DNA from: Lithospermum erythrorhizon | Taxonomy: Eukaryota > Streptophyta > Magnoliopsida > Boraginales > Boraginaceae | Direction: 5' to 3' | DNA: 64,000 bases | Assembly (NCBI GenBank): GCA_019722365.1 | Contig: JADFUC010001892.1 | Span: 220,551 to 284,550, forward strand | Shown here: positions 24,375 through 36,927 of the stretch, one piece after another | Numbering within the stretch: position 1 is the first letter of the stretch | How the letters are laid out: the number at the start of each line of letters is the position of its first letter | Position numbers and translations under genes: made by a program | Notes under the pieces: model-generated | Database searches by the model: none | What the model was told of the DNA's origin: nothing | Seen by the model: the letters and a program-made list of their open reading frames with translations, nothing else

Positions 24375-24563
24375 ATTATAATTAAAGATTTTGATCGTAA
24401 ATATTTTGTTTGTATTGTATGTCTTGATGAAAAGCTATATCGATGAAAATATATTTTAAACTCTTTCTATTAATATATTTTTTATCGAATATTATGCTGT
24501 CCGAACAAATATATTTAAAAGTCGAAAGTTTGAAAGTTAAAGTGGACAATCTTTGTGGGAGAG
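24375..24563. mobile_element. Diverged Stowaway-like MITE
   Basis: Ends GTGGGAGAG followed by TA. Read in reverse it follows the element at 17190-17391 block by block: CTTTCAAACTT, AAATATATTTGTT, GAAAGAGTTTAAAATATATTTT, GATATAG. The left terminus is degenerate, so that edge is approximate. Confidence 0.55.
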
Positions 24564-25061
24564 TATAATTTTTTATTTTCTTAGTTTAAACTTTCGCAGT
24601 AAAGAAAAGTTAAATTGTGTCGAAAAGTTTGTTTTCAAAGTTCGTGTGCAAAATTATTCAGGATGTCTATTTAAAAGGTTAAAAGGTTCGTATGCTTTTA
24701 TTTAAAATATTTTTTTATAGTTCGGGTGACTGTTATATTTATGTGGCAAGTAATTTGAAGGTAAGCAATTTGAGCCTACAATCGATAAGATTTCATTTTG
24801 ATTGGGATGGATTTTAAAAATGGATCTCAAATCTAATAACGGGAAATTAATATATTTGAAATGAATATGTAATAGATTCACCCGAAATCCTTCCATTTTG
24901 TATATAAAATGCTAGCTATAGAAGAATCTACCAAATGTCCTCAATCTCCAATGTCTGTGCCAAATAATACAGTAATATCTATACAAACTAATTAAAGAAT
25001 GTGCCGGCAATTGATGATTACCCTATTCTATTACAAACAAACAAAAATTTGTTCAATTCTA
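24564..25061. other. 3' flank of the glycosyltransferase gene
   Basis: AT-rich with no open frame of interest. It includes the presumptive 3' untranslated region, but no canonical AATAAA was found close to the stop codon on the minus strand. Confidence 0.4.
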
Positions 25062-26345
25062 CTACTGAGAATTGAATTGCATAACTTTAGGTGCAATTCT
25101 TAGTAGTTTACCAAGGGAAGAAGGCATAAATTTCCTAGCAAACATGAAGCACTGATTAGTTTCCATCCCATTGTATTCACATTTATGACCCCCCCTCATT
25201 GTTTCCAGCATCTTTGGTGTGACATTTGCTCTCATGAATCCTGTAGGATGAGGCCCCCCTTTTGACCAATCTACCCATGTTAATCCTCTGTTTGAATTCT
25301 TCTCTCCAAATTTGATGTTCACCAATGTAGGCAAGTAGTGTTCATCTGCGTAACAGCCTCGGCGTCCTAGGCAATGTTCCTGAAACACTGGGAAGTATGT
25401 TTTGTCTGAAACAACCTCAAGAGCAAGATATCTGTTTATGGCAAACCATTGGGATCCTTTCCTCCATTGCTCTAGCTTAATAGTCGGATACATGTTCTCG
25501 TTGTACCTCCCTCGGCCTACGGGGCCAGGCTGATCATAGAGTTCTACAAAGTTGTGGTTGCTATTGGTCAGATAAGAGTATATGGTTGAGAAATTGTACA
25601 GAGGAATGCATGCTTCAGAGAGGAGTAGAAAATGTTGGTTTGAGAAATCAAGAAGTGCATTTGCTAGTAATCTTCTCTCTGCTTCAATCATGTTAACTTT
25701 CCCCCATTCAACATCCTTGCTAGGAATTCTCCTGTCATGAAAGACTGAATCTTCTGGGTAAAATGTTTTGTTGGAAGGAGATGAATGGATGTAAATTGAG
25801 TAAAGCCCTTCATTTCCTTTGAAGAATTTTTCCCAGAATGGTGCTAATAGCACTGGACCTCTAGTCAAGAACATGAATGCTATCTTTGGCACCCTCTTGT
25901 ATGGCAATTCTTGAATTCTTGGAGTCATTGATGCCCTCCATAACAACTCTTCTTCACTCATATTGTGCATTGCCTTCGGGGGCTTTAAGAAGTCTTCCAA
26001 TGAGTCGGAATCCCCGGATGGACTAGTAAGAGATGGTGGCGATGAGGGCGTAGGGGGGCTCAATGGTACGTTCAACCGCAGTTGTGATCGCGAAAATATA
26101 CCAATATGCGAAGGAGCATTATCAAAAGCGCCACCGTTGAATTGTAAGTTGAATGAGAAGCTTCTTAGTTGAAAGCAAATAAAAGTTCCCATAGTTAAGC
26201 CCAAGGCAAATGTAAATAATAGAGTAAGGAGCTTCCTACATAGTAAGGGGGTGTCCAAGAACTTGAGGGGTGAAGTAATTAAATTGGTTTGGATTGTATT
26301 CTTGAGAGCAAATTCATCATAAAGTGGAAATGTTGAAGGCTTCAT
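25062..26345 (-). CDS. GT14 / Branch-domain glycosyltransferase (DUF266 group)
   Basis: An intact single-exon 427-residue frame from ATG. It has the layout of a Golgi type II membrane protein: a short cytosolic tail, one membrane helix at about residues 37-59 ([17 protein letters not shown] onward), a Pro/Ser-rich stem (94-110), and a Branch domain (Core-2/I-branching type, PF02485) at about 153-390. Family motifs are [11 protein letters not shown] (154-164), [11 protein letters not shown] (239-249), [12 protein letters not shown] (294-305), [10 protein letters not shown] (331-340) and TWVDW (356-360). Length and motif order match plant GT14 members, which transfer sugars to cell-wall glycans or arabinogalactan proteins. 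The exact donor and acceptor cannot be read from sequence. The nearest neighbours are transposons, so there is no operon-like context. The start is the only upstream ATG before a hydrophobic anchor, with an AT-rich TATTAATATA about 90 bases upstream as a weak TATA candidate. Confidence 0.95.
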   Translation of the reverse strand: MKPSTFPLYDEFALKNTIQTNLITSPLKFLDTPLLCRKLLTLLFTFALGLTMGTFICFQLRSFSFNLQFNGGAFDNAPSHIGIFSRSQLRLNVPLSPPTPSSPPSLTSPSGDSDSLEDFLKPPKAMHNMSEEELLWRASMTPRIQELPYKRVPKIAFMFLTRGPVLLAPFWEKFFKGNEGLYSIYIHSSPSNKTFYPEDSVFHDRRIPSKDVEWGKVNMIEAERRLLANALLDFSNQHFLLLSEACIPLYNFSTIYSYLTNSNHNFVELYDQPGPVGRGRYNENMYPTIKLEQWRKGSQWFAINRYLALEVVSDKTYFPVFQEHCLGRRGCYADEHYLPTLVNIKFGEKNSNRGLTWVDWSKGGPHPTGFMRANVTPKMLETMRGGHKCEYNGMETNQCFMFARKFMPSSLGKLLRIAPKVMQFNSQ

Positions 26346-28424
26346 TCTTTGAGAGATTTAGAGGAATAAAAGAGAGAATGTTTGGAATTCTAAGTTGTCA
26401 CTTTATTTTTGAGACACAAATTGAACAAGATATATTAATATACGTGAAGAGAACACGGTTCATCATAGACTTTCAAACTCATGCATACCGTTGTAGAAGT
26501 ACCCCGTATTAGTTTACTATGATTAAAAGGACACGTTTTGGCCGCCCGCCAGTCTTTCAACTCTAGACCCAACGGAACTCTTTGGAGTGTGGGGCCTAGT
26601 TGGCCTCCAAGAAATTTCTAGTAATGAAAAAGTCAAGAATTAAAATTCAACTACTAGATGGCTTCATGAATGAAACTCTTGAAAGAGTCCATATATGATT
26701 GGTAGATAGTAGGAAAGATCGAAATGTGAATAATTTTATTTTATATCTAAGTTTTTTTTTATTAGAAAAGGGATTATATAAAAGGGAAATGTAAGTTGTA
26801 CAGTAACATTTCGTCTCATTTAACTCGAAGCTTCAAATGCTTGTACGCCTGTATAAAGATTTGTACTCTTAATTGAGTATGAACAGTAATGTCAGCTATT
26901 AAAAATTCACATGTCACAAAATAAGAGATCTCCATAAAATAGTACACTTTCCTTTTTTGAACATTTCTTTACCTTTCTAATTATGAAAAACTCCCAAAGG
27001 CATCATCAACTATCCTTTTCTAATCTTCGTCATTGATCATCAGAATGAAGTAGCTGGTTCGATAGGACCACGAATATCTATTTTTCGTTTGTCAGACATC
27101 GATTTTCACTCCGCTATCTTCAATCGAATAATTAATCTCAACAAAGTTATCATCGATAATTTTCCAAAGTTATTAGTTTCTTTGTTCAATAATCTCTTGC
27201 TTCAATTAAATTTCGACATGCAATTCGAAATCCCACATCAAGGTAAGATTAATTTACTCTAATTTTTGAATTTTAATTTTAATTATTCATTTGCATACTA
27301 AATTGCATAAGAAACTTAGATTACGATGGTAATTTTGGTTAAATATTAATTATTTAATTTCTTACTAAATTGCATAAGAAATTTAGATTACAATTACAAT
27401 TTCGGTTATTGTTGATTTTTTTAATTTAAATATTAATTATTTAATTGCTTACTAAGTTGCATAAGAAACTTAGATTACAATTGAAATCTCGGTTGTTGGA
27501 GTTGTTTTTTGCAATAATTCGTTTGAATTAGTCATAATCATAATTGAAACCGTAATAATAATGAAAATTAACTAACGAATTTTTAAAAACATAGATTTTA
27601 TAATAAAAAACTTAGATATCTATATCAGTTTGTATTAATTAACCCCTTAGTTCTTCATTGATATGTATTATATATGTACATTTGTATAAATTATAATAAT
27701 AAAATCATTAATGTGGCTATAAAAAGAAGGATTCAGATGCCTAGCTAGATGAAAAACTAGGTTATGATTACACTTATTTGAAATTATTTAAAATTATTTG
27801 AAATGTGTCTTAAACTTGTGGTGAATAAATGGACCAGGTTGATCTAGAGAATTCTTAATGAATTAATTTATAATTATTTAATATATTGTAATAAAATAAA
27901 CAATATTCTATTGCTGATTGATAAGATGTGCATTAAATGAAAGATGTTTATTGTCTGTCTTAATATTACTTTATTTTCTGAAGGATATTTCAGTCAAGTT
28001 ACTTATTGATACTAGATTTCAATCAAGTTACTTATTTATACTAAGTTATAGTATCATATGAATTACAGTCCTCAATAATCATCCATTAAGATAGAAAAAA
28101 GTAAGGTTTAGACTCAAGAAGAAAAGGTAAGCGAGGCACACGGTAAGTACTCAATGTTAATTTGTTTCAGCAGAATATAATGAAAATCATTGAGTTTTTT
28201 AAGTAGTACTTTAAAGGATAGTTGGCAAAAGATTTGTTCTTATGTTGCTCATTATAATCTAACATATATCTCACTTATCACTTTCTACATATTTTCACCT
28301 CAGCAACCGAAGCATTTGTCTCGAATATTATAACTTTAAACCAAGAGAACATACTACGGTACATAACAAGCTTCATTTGCAAATGTAATTTTACACTATA
28401 TGAGATAGTTTATAATTTATGTGT

Positions 28425-28428
<4 letters not shown>
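26346..28428. other. Promoter side of the glycosyltransferase gene and AT-rich spacer
   Basis: No convincing gene. A more coding-like patch at about 27010-27240 ends CACATCAAGGTAAG, resembling an exon with a donor site, but it has no long open frame and no recognisable product. A noncoding transcript is possible. The tandem repeats at 27297-27500 follow. The rest is AT-rich. Confidence 0.4.
27297..27500. repeat. Three diverged direct repeats (TTGCATAAGAAACTTAGATTAC)
   Basis: Three copies of a unit containing TTGCATAAGAAA(C/T)TTAG and then ATTAC, followed by an AATTTCGGTT-type sequence, start at about 27301, 27369 and 27456. Each is separated by AT-rich linkers with TTAATTATTTAAT. The spacing is irregular (about 68 and 87 bases). 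Confidence 0.75.
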
Positions 28429-28429
<1 letters not shown>

Positions 28430-28466
<37 letters not shown>

Positions 28467-28504
28467 TTGAAAGAATGTTTTTTGCAATCGATACTTTAAG
28501 TATA

Positions 28505-28557
<53 letters not shown>

Positions 28558-28575
28558 TTGAAAGAATATTTTTGC
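28430..28575. repeat. Two (AT)n microsatellites in a duplicated unit
   Basis: (AT)n tracts at about 28430-28464 and 28500-28555 are each followed by ACTTGAAAGAAT and a T-rich then GCA sequence. The unit of about 91 bases is therefore duplicated in tandem, with the microsatellite in each copy. Long AT tracts are length-unstable. Confidence 0.85.
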
Positions 28576-29125
28576 ACACAATCTGATACTTTTCTTTAGA
28601 GTGTACCTTGTCTAAATGCATGATAAACACAATATATTGTCATCTTTATATAATTTTATAGGAACTTAGATTATGTACTTGATTATTTATGTGTTGCACA
28701 CTATATATGCTTATGATTTACTTACTTGTACTAATTCTACATATTCTGCATCTCTTTCTACCATGACTGTTTTATGTATGAGTATACAAAGCTTGTTAGG
28801 CATTAATATACTTGTTGAGCTATCATCATTGTGAAAATATACTCTGCTTATAATATATATTTCATTATTAAATGCTTTCAATGAGCATTTTTAAACTTCC
28901 TAACGTTTTATATTTTCATAATTACACCATTGTGATGCATTAATGTTGTTGTCTAGTCTATCTCATATATGTTATTAAGAACTATTTTCTCTATAAATAT
29001 ACCTTTTGGAGCTACTATGTTGCAACTATTAGAAATTTCAGCTTCATGTTATTCTTCCATGTAGCGTAAGTATCGAAGTCTGTTATGCAATGGATAAAGG
29101 AAAAGAAAAAAAAAAAGGAAATGTA
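28576..29125. other. AT-rich spacer ending at the solo LTR
   Basis: No gene. The last part (28961-29125) may be the 5' leader of the Helitron, as described in the next entry. Confidence 0.4.
28961..29003 (+). promoter_or_regulatory. Candidate Helitron 5' end and TATA box
   Basis: TCTCATATATG after an A at 28960 fits a Helitron 5' terminus (TC, inserted between A and T). TATAAATATACC at about 28994 resembles the TATA box of a Helitron leader. The Rep/helicase remnants begin downstream on the same strand, with other insertions between. This is tentative: TC is a very short signal. Confidence 0.25.
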
Positions 29126-31716
29126 TGTAACGACCGCCCCAGGTCGGCCGTCTGAGTGAGAGTCATTAAAATCCGGAACACGAGTCGCCAAACCGATGGA
29201 TGGCGGTTTAAAAGCATAATTTGTTTCATTCGAAAATGTGATCACAATTAAGTTTCCCAATCAAAACCCGGTTTTTAAAATTTATAATCATCGGCTGATA
29301 ATATATCGAAGCGACTAACCCAAATATATATACAACATATCTCAAAATAAAGTAATGCCGGCAAGGCTACAAAGATGATACATACGTATCCGAATACAAA
29401 ATAACTGACGGCCCGTGAGGCTAAAGTTTCAAAGGGAAATACAAAAATCAAAGCAGTTGACAACACATCAAAATCGGAAGCAGGAGGATCCTCACGCGCC
29501 ACCCGATGCTCACACAGCACTCGGAACAAAACTCGGCGAAACTGACCTCTTGGCTCAAGCTAGGCGCTGTCGACGGCACAAATGAAATGCCGCCCAATGC
29601 GAAAAGGGGTGTAAGCATGACTTAGTGAAACTTTAACGAGGAAACACCATCACAGGGGAATAGGTCAATCAATAATTTAATGATCCAAATATGAATACAA
29701 TACATATATTCGGGGACTACCGAATAAGGTCATACCACATAATTCCATAGGAAGTCTCGGACAAAACACATGAAGATATAATAGAAGGTTTTAGGCAGCA
29801 CACAATTCTAGAAATCAATAGGCTGGCAACGGCCCAAAAGCCCCATAGTCGTCAAACCTCGCATCTGCCGTATCCCCACCGGTATACTGACCTACAATGC
29901 GCGTCTACCGATCCGTCTACTGCGATGTGGGCTGTCAATAATCACCCGCACTTATACCGCGGTATAAGGCCAAGCACTTATACACAAAGTATAAGGCACG
30001 CTTCTCTGCCAAAAGTATAAGGCACATCGCGCTCAAAGCACTAAGTACCAAAGGCACGCGCTCTTTATACGCTAAGTATAAGGCACGCACTATACACAGG
30101 TATAAGGCACGCATAACATACACAGTATAAGGCACAGCATATACACTTTCGGTATAAGGCACACATGACACTTATACACTAAGTATAAAAGACTTGATAA
30201 GTGTCAGCATATCACGCAAGGAAGGAGAGTGCCCTAATCCTGGTAATTCCAAATAAAGATTGCGCCCCACGATACTCAAGGCCTCCAAACTCATTTCATA
30301 ACCCCGAGCAACTACTCCCCGAAATAGTATTCTGACACACAACTAAAACATCACTTGATTGTAAATCAATCACTTGTCGCCCGACAAGGCCACAAAAGCA
30401 ATATCAAAAGTGCCGACAAGGCCCTGGCGTACAATAGTGCCGAGAAGGCCACATAATATAGTGCCGTCGAGGCCACGTAATTGAAATCTAGGTTGGGAGT
30501 TCAAGGCATTTGCTTACCTCCAGGCAATCTTCAACGCCCACGGAGAAATACAATCGCATAACCAAGCAATTCACATGTATATCCATTCTCATAATCATGA
30601 TAACATGTATATCATAAATCAAGGCCAAGTACATAAAGTAACTTAGTGAGATAAGTACTCACCCTCTGTAGCTATGAAACACTTAGCGAAGATAATCCAA
30701 GGTAGCTGCCCTTTTCACGATCAGCGCCTAATGACACCCAGTATAATGGGGCCTATTCTTATACCGGCGTGCGGAAGATACATAACCAACTCTTGGGAGA
30801 ACTATCTCATGATCTAACGGCCGGAGAAAACTATCGAATTATAATCCCCATGGGACACGGCAGTTCCCCGCTAAATTCCATCTTATCGCTTTTCTGCATT
30901 TACAAATCGACTTATAAATTAAATTCTAACTAATCATCAAGTCCATGGTCGCAATCTATACTCCAAAATATCAATTATAACTGACTTGGAGATTTATACT
31001 TTTCAACACAACACCCTTTAATCAATTTTAAATGCCAATTTAACATCATAACAACTATAATAAGGTCAATATAACCTCACTACACATTTAAAAGTCTTAT
31101 AAAAATATCCACATAAAAGTCAACCGAGCTAAAAGTCAACTTCATACCGCGTCCTCAGCTTGATCTCTAAATCACGAATTCATCACTTATATGCGTCCAC
31201 GGAACCCATAAGCAACTAAGATTTATCATAAAATTCAATTATGGAAAAGTCAACTAAAAGTCAACTATCGAAACCCAAGAAATATATCTCGAAAGACTTG
31301 GAAATTTCTTACCTTAACAGAAGATAATGATGGGGAGAACAATATTCTACAACCGGGTAATCGAAGAGAAATGTTAAAATGAAATTTTTTTAAGGGGAGG
31401 GAGGGATAAATTTCGGCCAAGAAAAAATGAAGATGATGAAGTGTTGTGATGATGTGGAAGATAAGCATGCCAAGATATTTTAAAAAAACCTCGAGTCCCG
31501 TTCGGTTTCGGTTAATTCTCCGCTTATCGTACCTAAATCTCCACGAACCCGATTTCAAAGATAAAATTCTTCCCTGGCAAACACTACTAAATTATAAATG
31601 TAATTCGGCGAAAAAATTTTACGAAATCGCATATTATCATCGAAATTAATTATACTATCGGGGGGTCCGGCCGACCGAAAAAATTAAATTTTTTTTTTCG
31701 TAGCAGGGTTGATACG
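29126..31716 (-). mobile_element. Solo LTR, Gypsy-like family, TSD ATGTA
   Basis: Read on the minus strand, the last 300 bases at the right edge match the start of the LTR at 45237 (shared GATAGTATAA, TTTCGATGATAATAT, AATTACATTTATAATTTAGTAGT, TTTGAAATCGGGTTCG and the GATAAGCGGAGAA block). The plus-strand left edge TGTAACGACCGCC is the family's 3' end in reverse. ATGTA flanks both sides (29121-29125 and 31717-31721). The terminal CA appears as CG on the plus strand at 31715-31716, one substitution. There is no internal region, so this is a solo LTR. Short open frames inside it are not genes. Confidence 0.9.
29940..30190 (-). repeat. Tandem array of CTTATAC...GTATAAGGC units in LTR
   Basis: Eight to ten imperfect units carry GTATAAGGC(A/G)C with intervening CTTATAC or ACAC linkers. 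The same array theme is seen at 2615-2895 in the opposite orientation. It lies about 0.8-1.06 kb from the LTR 3' end. Confidence 0.8.
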
Positions 31717-33842
31717 ATGTAGAGGACAACAACAACGATATTATGCGGAGTTTGGTTACTTGGTATTTTAGTACGCTTTAGGATACATGATAAGATAATA
31801 AGTATCCTATAATAATCCTATGAGCCTCTTACAATGATAAAGCTGGAATCCGCTCGTACTTTCATATTTGCAACGACGCTTTCATAATTGATCGTCCCGG
31901 CAAACAAGGACCGCGTCAATAAAAGGCGTCGAGAACTACATCTTTGTTAGGAATTTTACAGTTATTGTACAATTAAAGCTATCTCTAATTATCCAATAAC
32001 ATGAATCCTACATGAGGATGTCATCGAACCACGTGAGAGATAATCTACGCCCGATTCGGAATGTAATAACCGAAAGAAAGCAATAAGGACACAAGGGTAC
32101 CACGATTCACCACGAATATGAGAGCTAATCAGCTGCTGCTTGAGATCACTAATAACTTAGGAAGAATTATTATTTGACAAGACTCAAGAACCTACTATTT
32201 CTTATCTACCGATTAGATGTTTTCTTATATATTAAAAACTACAGTGAGAGCCTCTAAAATCTCTCAAGAATATTTTCTATGATTCTAATATTTGAGTACA
32301 TCTTGAATTCATGAAAAATATCATATTTTTATAGGCTAACAAAAACTAGCAAGACAGGTATTTTCTTGGGCTTGAGTCTTGAAAACCGTCTAAAAAACTG
32401 TCTCGGCCCGCGTAGGTCATTGAAATTCCATCGAGAACCATGGGGTCTCGAGCGACTCCTTATAGTCGGGTCTTCAGTGCGAGACCCCATCGAGAGGACC
32501 TCCATCGAGGACCCCAAAGCGGCCCGAAGTAAGCCCCGGCCTCAGCAATCTCCGACTTGAAGATATTTTCACATAACGCTCTTCTCCATTAGTGATGAAT
32601 TTGCGGCGGCGCCCGAGTTCATCGTCCCTCAAACTCCACTTGAAGGCTGAATCCAACTCTGTCTTCTTCTCCAATCCAAGAACATCATTGAATGTCACCA
32701 AGCTTGGCTATTGAAGAGACATAGCCAAAACTCATTGCCACGGTGAAAATTTTCACACATTAGTCAGCGACATGTTAACTTTTCTTGCTGCCCGAACTTT
32801 TTCTTAATCTTCTTCCCGGTGTCTTGGGAAATCCTCGAAGCTTGATTGGTCATCAATGAATCTCTCTTTCTCTTTCTTGGCCTTGACCTCCCACTTGATC
32901 CATTCATTGACATTTGGCGGTTTGATCGAACACCTTACCGGCTAAGCGTAATATTAAGAGGTTGAGAGACCTGCTTATCGCGTCTTTTTCTACGCTTTAA
33001 ATCCCCGGATGATCCTTTACAACGCCTCTTTTGGTTGCAATCTTATCTGAGTACACGATTTCTAACCCTTAGCAACAACATGTGATTCCTTTGTCTCGCT
33101 TCGAGGACTCGCCACCAATACAATTCCATAACCCTCATCATCCGATTGACTTCTTGAGATAAGATTACATCGATTTGGACACATATCGACCTTAAGTAAT
33201 CTTCCATATAGAACCATTTGACAACCTCAAAAATCAACATCACACGTACCACGCACATTAAGGGTCCTTCTCGTAAGATGAATCTTCCACAAATCTCCGG
33301 CAACATGAACAACATTATACTACAATCACGGTGATATGATATGATGCTCGGAATCTAACGCTTGAGAGTCAATCATGCGCCGCCTCGATCGTCGAGAAGG
33401 GGCATCTTCAGCGTTTAGCACATTGACACGCTCTTCTTTCACCGATGCCTTTTAATGTGACATTTCTGCCACAATTCCGACATTCAAGCTGCATGTCCAA
33501 ATCTACCGCACCCGATCTTGCTCCGCGTGGTTGTTCCTCCTGCTTGTCCACTACAAATAAAGTAGGCCATGAATTCGCACTTTTTGATTCACTTTAGTCG
33601 AGATTTTCTCATCCAAAATCAAGAGCAACAACATCATAGAGTTGATAGGCCTTTCCAACGGTATGACTCACTTGAACCCCTCATGGATTCATAACTATTT
33701 GGCAAACCAAAGCTCTAATTGTTTAAATGCTTCATACTCAGGTATGTAAGTGAATAAACAATAATATTTATTTAAATATATATAAATAAATATACAGATT
33801 GAATTTATTGAAACGTAAATACTAATATTATTTTTATAACAG
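31717..33842. other. Degenerate repeat DNA between solo LTR and Helitron Rep gene
   Basis: No intact gene. 32330-32560 has CATCGAGACC/CATCGAGGACC-type phrases shared with the Copia LTRs (41580-41670 and 50640-50710), so part of it is probably another decayed LTR fragment of that family. A TGTAATAACCG at about 32061 resembles the start of the Gypsy-like LTRs, but the following bases do not match. Open frames of 60-90 codons here show no domain. Confidence 0.4.
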
Positions 33843-35395
33843 TGTTAACTGAGTTGAGGAGAACAAGAATGAATAATCCTGCATACAAAGATGATCGGAC
33901 ATTAATCCTTCCAAAAGTTCCTCCGTGCAAGTATTGTGGAACATACAAGTTCTAGAAACGCAACAATTTTGTTGTTCTGGAGGAGAAGTCATTATAGCCG
34001 AAACTGAACTACCACAATATATAGTTCAACTACTCATCGGTGTTAGCCTATAACTCGTAGTCCAACAATTGGCACTATGAAAGATTAAAAGATTTTAGGA
34101 ACATGATCAGAACTTACAACAATCCTTTCGCTTATACTTCCATTGGAATGCATTGTGATGAAAAGTATGAGCGTAGAGACCACGGAATTTACATAGTTAA
34201 GGTGCAAGGTCAGGTGCATCACTTTTTAAGTGATTTGGTCCTCAAGACAGTTCAAGAAAGATGACCGACCTCCAGTTCTATTTTTATGATCCCGAACATC
34301 AGGTATCAAATCGTATGGCAGCGCTACCAAGGCTTAATGAAACAGTGGTTAAAGGCTTAGTATTAGTTATGGAAAGGAACCCTTATTCAATATTTTTGAA
34401 GCAAGCATCTACATTAGATGATATTGATTAGTATCACATAGTCATTAAATCAGATACAGGTCTAGACCAAAGGCTTTACAACAAGCCAACATCTACTGAG
34501 GTAGCTGGGATATGGATTGAAGATGAATATGAAGAAACTAATAATGTAATACCATGGGACATTAGAGTGTATACGAAACCAGGCCATAGTCACAGAGTAC
34601 AATATTATTATGCTTGTTACAATCCATTGCAGTTGGTCTTCATGTTTCCCAAAGGAGAGCCTGGTTGGCATGAAAATATACTAAGGGTTGGAGTTCGAGG
34701 AAATTCAATGAATAAAACATCATTCGTTCTAAGTGGAGAATCATACTTGTCCAACTGTTCCACATTTGAAGAAGTCTTAGAGCAAGAAAAAGAAGGTATG
34801 TATCTAATCACCTAAAATATTAAATATTATATTATAGGTACAATACACAAACACGCAAATTTTGATTAATTTCTTGTCTTTTATAATAGAAAATATAATA
34901 AATAAAACTTAAAACTTATCCTTGGATTTATAAAATACCAGTTATCAACATGTCAATACTTCAATTCAAAAATTCTAACTGCCAATGTATCTTTGTTTCA
35001 GGTTCAAGCGGAATGACTCATCATGATATAATTTACACAGATAATAATATATATCATTTTTACCTAGCTCCAAAAAGCAGAAGACTATCAGTTATAAAAA
35101 GTACTATGTCTACAAATTGCAAGTCCGTACCAACGACAAGTCATATTTACTACGCTTTGGGAGATTGCTGCAACAATATGTGGTAGATAACTATGTCAAA
35201 CTTGAGTAAAATCTCTTTGAACAACCCGGAGACATAAAATAATCAAAAAAAGATTAAAACCGTGAGGCCTAATGAATGAGTGTTGTTGCGGGGTTATCGG
35301 AAAGGTGGACAAGTAGGCACAAGAGTATGCACCGCCTCGGCTTTCATCGGCCGGACCTAGATATAGATATTGTTACTTAGATGCATGTGAGCCGC
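33843..35395 (+). pseudogene. Helitron Rep/helicase, N-terminal (Helitron_like_N) part
   Basis: Despite stops and frameshifts, the order of a plant Helitron replicase is clear: CKYCG near 33930, NMIRTYNNPFAYTSIGMHCD (about 34100-34160), ERNPYSIFLKQAST and TLDDI (34374-34430), GLDQRLYNKPTSTEVAGIW (about 34460-34515), an IRVYTKPGHSHRVQYYYACY block, and FPKGEPGWHENI (about 34645-34680). An intron probably runs from a GTATGT donor near 34797 to a TTTCAG acceptor near 35003. It is followed by YKLQVRTNDKSYLL, LLQQYVVDNYVKLE and a degenerate SFIGGPR...RYLDA. These proteins drive rolling-circle transposition. The reading frame is broken many times, so it is not functional. It stops abruptly where LTR-like DNA begins, before the HUH metal-binding segment. 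Confidence 0.88.
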
Positions 35396-36927
35396 GGGTG
35401 GGCCAGGAGTTGGGATTTACGTAAATGGCTTTGAATAATCCCGAGTCGCCGGCGATGGATAACAAAAATAATGATTTCATTTAAGCGTGATGATAAAGCC
35501 GTACAACTCGTCCGTCGGATGAACTAACCAACGCTACCACAGGCGAAAAGTAATAATATAAATGCAACGCATCAAACAATGGGTTTTTACAACTCGAGAC
35601 AACAACAATTGGTAAGTACAATAAAACCTCCAAGAGATAAAAGTATGACTATTAGGGTCTTTGACCACCGTCGCCACCTCATGACTACTCCTGATAAATC
35701 TCGGTCATCCTTGACAACCTAGGCATAAAACCCCCACCCATAGGAAAATGGGGAGTCGGCTAAAAGGTGAGAGTGAATACAAATATCTGAAACTTAACTT
35801 GCAGCTCATATAATCAGGGATAATTGAGAGACCACACCTATTTAAAGGCGTATATACCTCAAGAGTTATATTTTGTAATACTCTGCGCCACAATATAAAT
35901 TTTCCTTAATGGCTTTCCAACTAATGCCGATAACTTTCGCATCGCGTCAACAAACTTTACTGCGGTGCCGCTTGTCACTTGAGTTATCTACTGCGACGGT
36001 TATCTTTTACGAGAGAAATATAGCTAATTCTCGATGATATAATATACCACTCAAACATACCACAAATCAAGCAAATATCTCAACATCTCATAACTCAAGC
36101 ATACACCTCAACCGCTTATCTTTCACTTAAAGTACTCTCCCGGTATAGTCGTGCAGCACTGCTACTTCAGCGTCTAAATATTTATCATAAGAACCTCCAA
36201 ATCGTATCATTATCTTAATACAAGCGAGCAACGTATATGTAACCAAGATAACTTAAGTGCGAGAAATTATCTCACCAATTTCTTCATTAAGTATACGGAA
36301 CTTATTCCCTTGATAGTATCAGCGTCGTGGTTAGATCGCTAACTTATATACTATAACTGCGTTTGAATCAACTTCCCACACTATATATATAATATCATCA
36401 ACATCATCTATAGATTAGTATGAACCTTGGTCTATGATTTTATACCTAACGCCCTCATTCAAAGTTGTGTCAACCATTTACCGCTCGCTTTTTAATCTTA
36501 AAGGATGTATAACTATTAATACTGACCTAGGATCCACAGAAAATAAATAATATTATCAATAATCCAACTTGAAACCTAATTTGACATAAATTTCATCAAG
36601 GCAACATCTAGTATAATTAGCACAACGTTCATAACCAATAAACAAGTCATAAAATAGATCGTGTCTGACCTGTAGAAAATTTAAACAACGTGTCAAATAT
36701 GAATAAGACATATTTATATCCCCAATTTACCTAATAAGCTCATCTGACATATAATTCCAAAGAAATCGAGACATAACATATGAAAATATGATAGAAAGTT
36801 CGGTGAAGCACCGCAATCACCCAGAAAGAACTCAAGAGACTCGGCTTAAACGACTATAACTCTAGTCGTGAACAGAAATACATCTCGTATCCCCGACCGT
36901 ACCAGCACCAATGCGCTGACTCACGCG
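35386..36927 (-). mobile_element. Gypsy-like LTR material interrupting the Rep domain
   Basis: 35400-35900 matches the 3' end of the same LTR family in reverse: the GAGTCGCCGG...GATGGATAAC block and the ACCTAGGCATAAAA...CCCATAGGAAAA...GTGAATACAAATA block, also seen at 57760-57860. 36740-36830 matches 29735-29830 (ATAATTCCA, ACACATGAAGATATAATAGAAGG-type, GCAGCAC). The order suggests a rearranged or double insertion, not one clean LTR. The Helitron frame resumes at about 36928. Confidence 0.65.

Noticed and set aside
25963..26172. Plus-strand frame within the glycosyltransferase gene
   Set aside because: Shadow of the GT14 coding sequence.
32061..32080. TGTAATAACCG as the start of another LTR
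   Set aside because: Only about 11 bases match the family start; the following sequence diverges completely.
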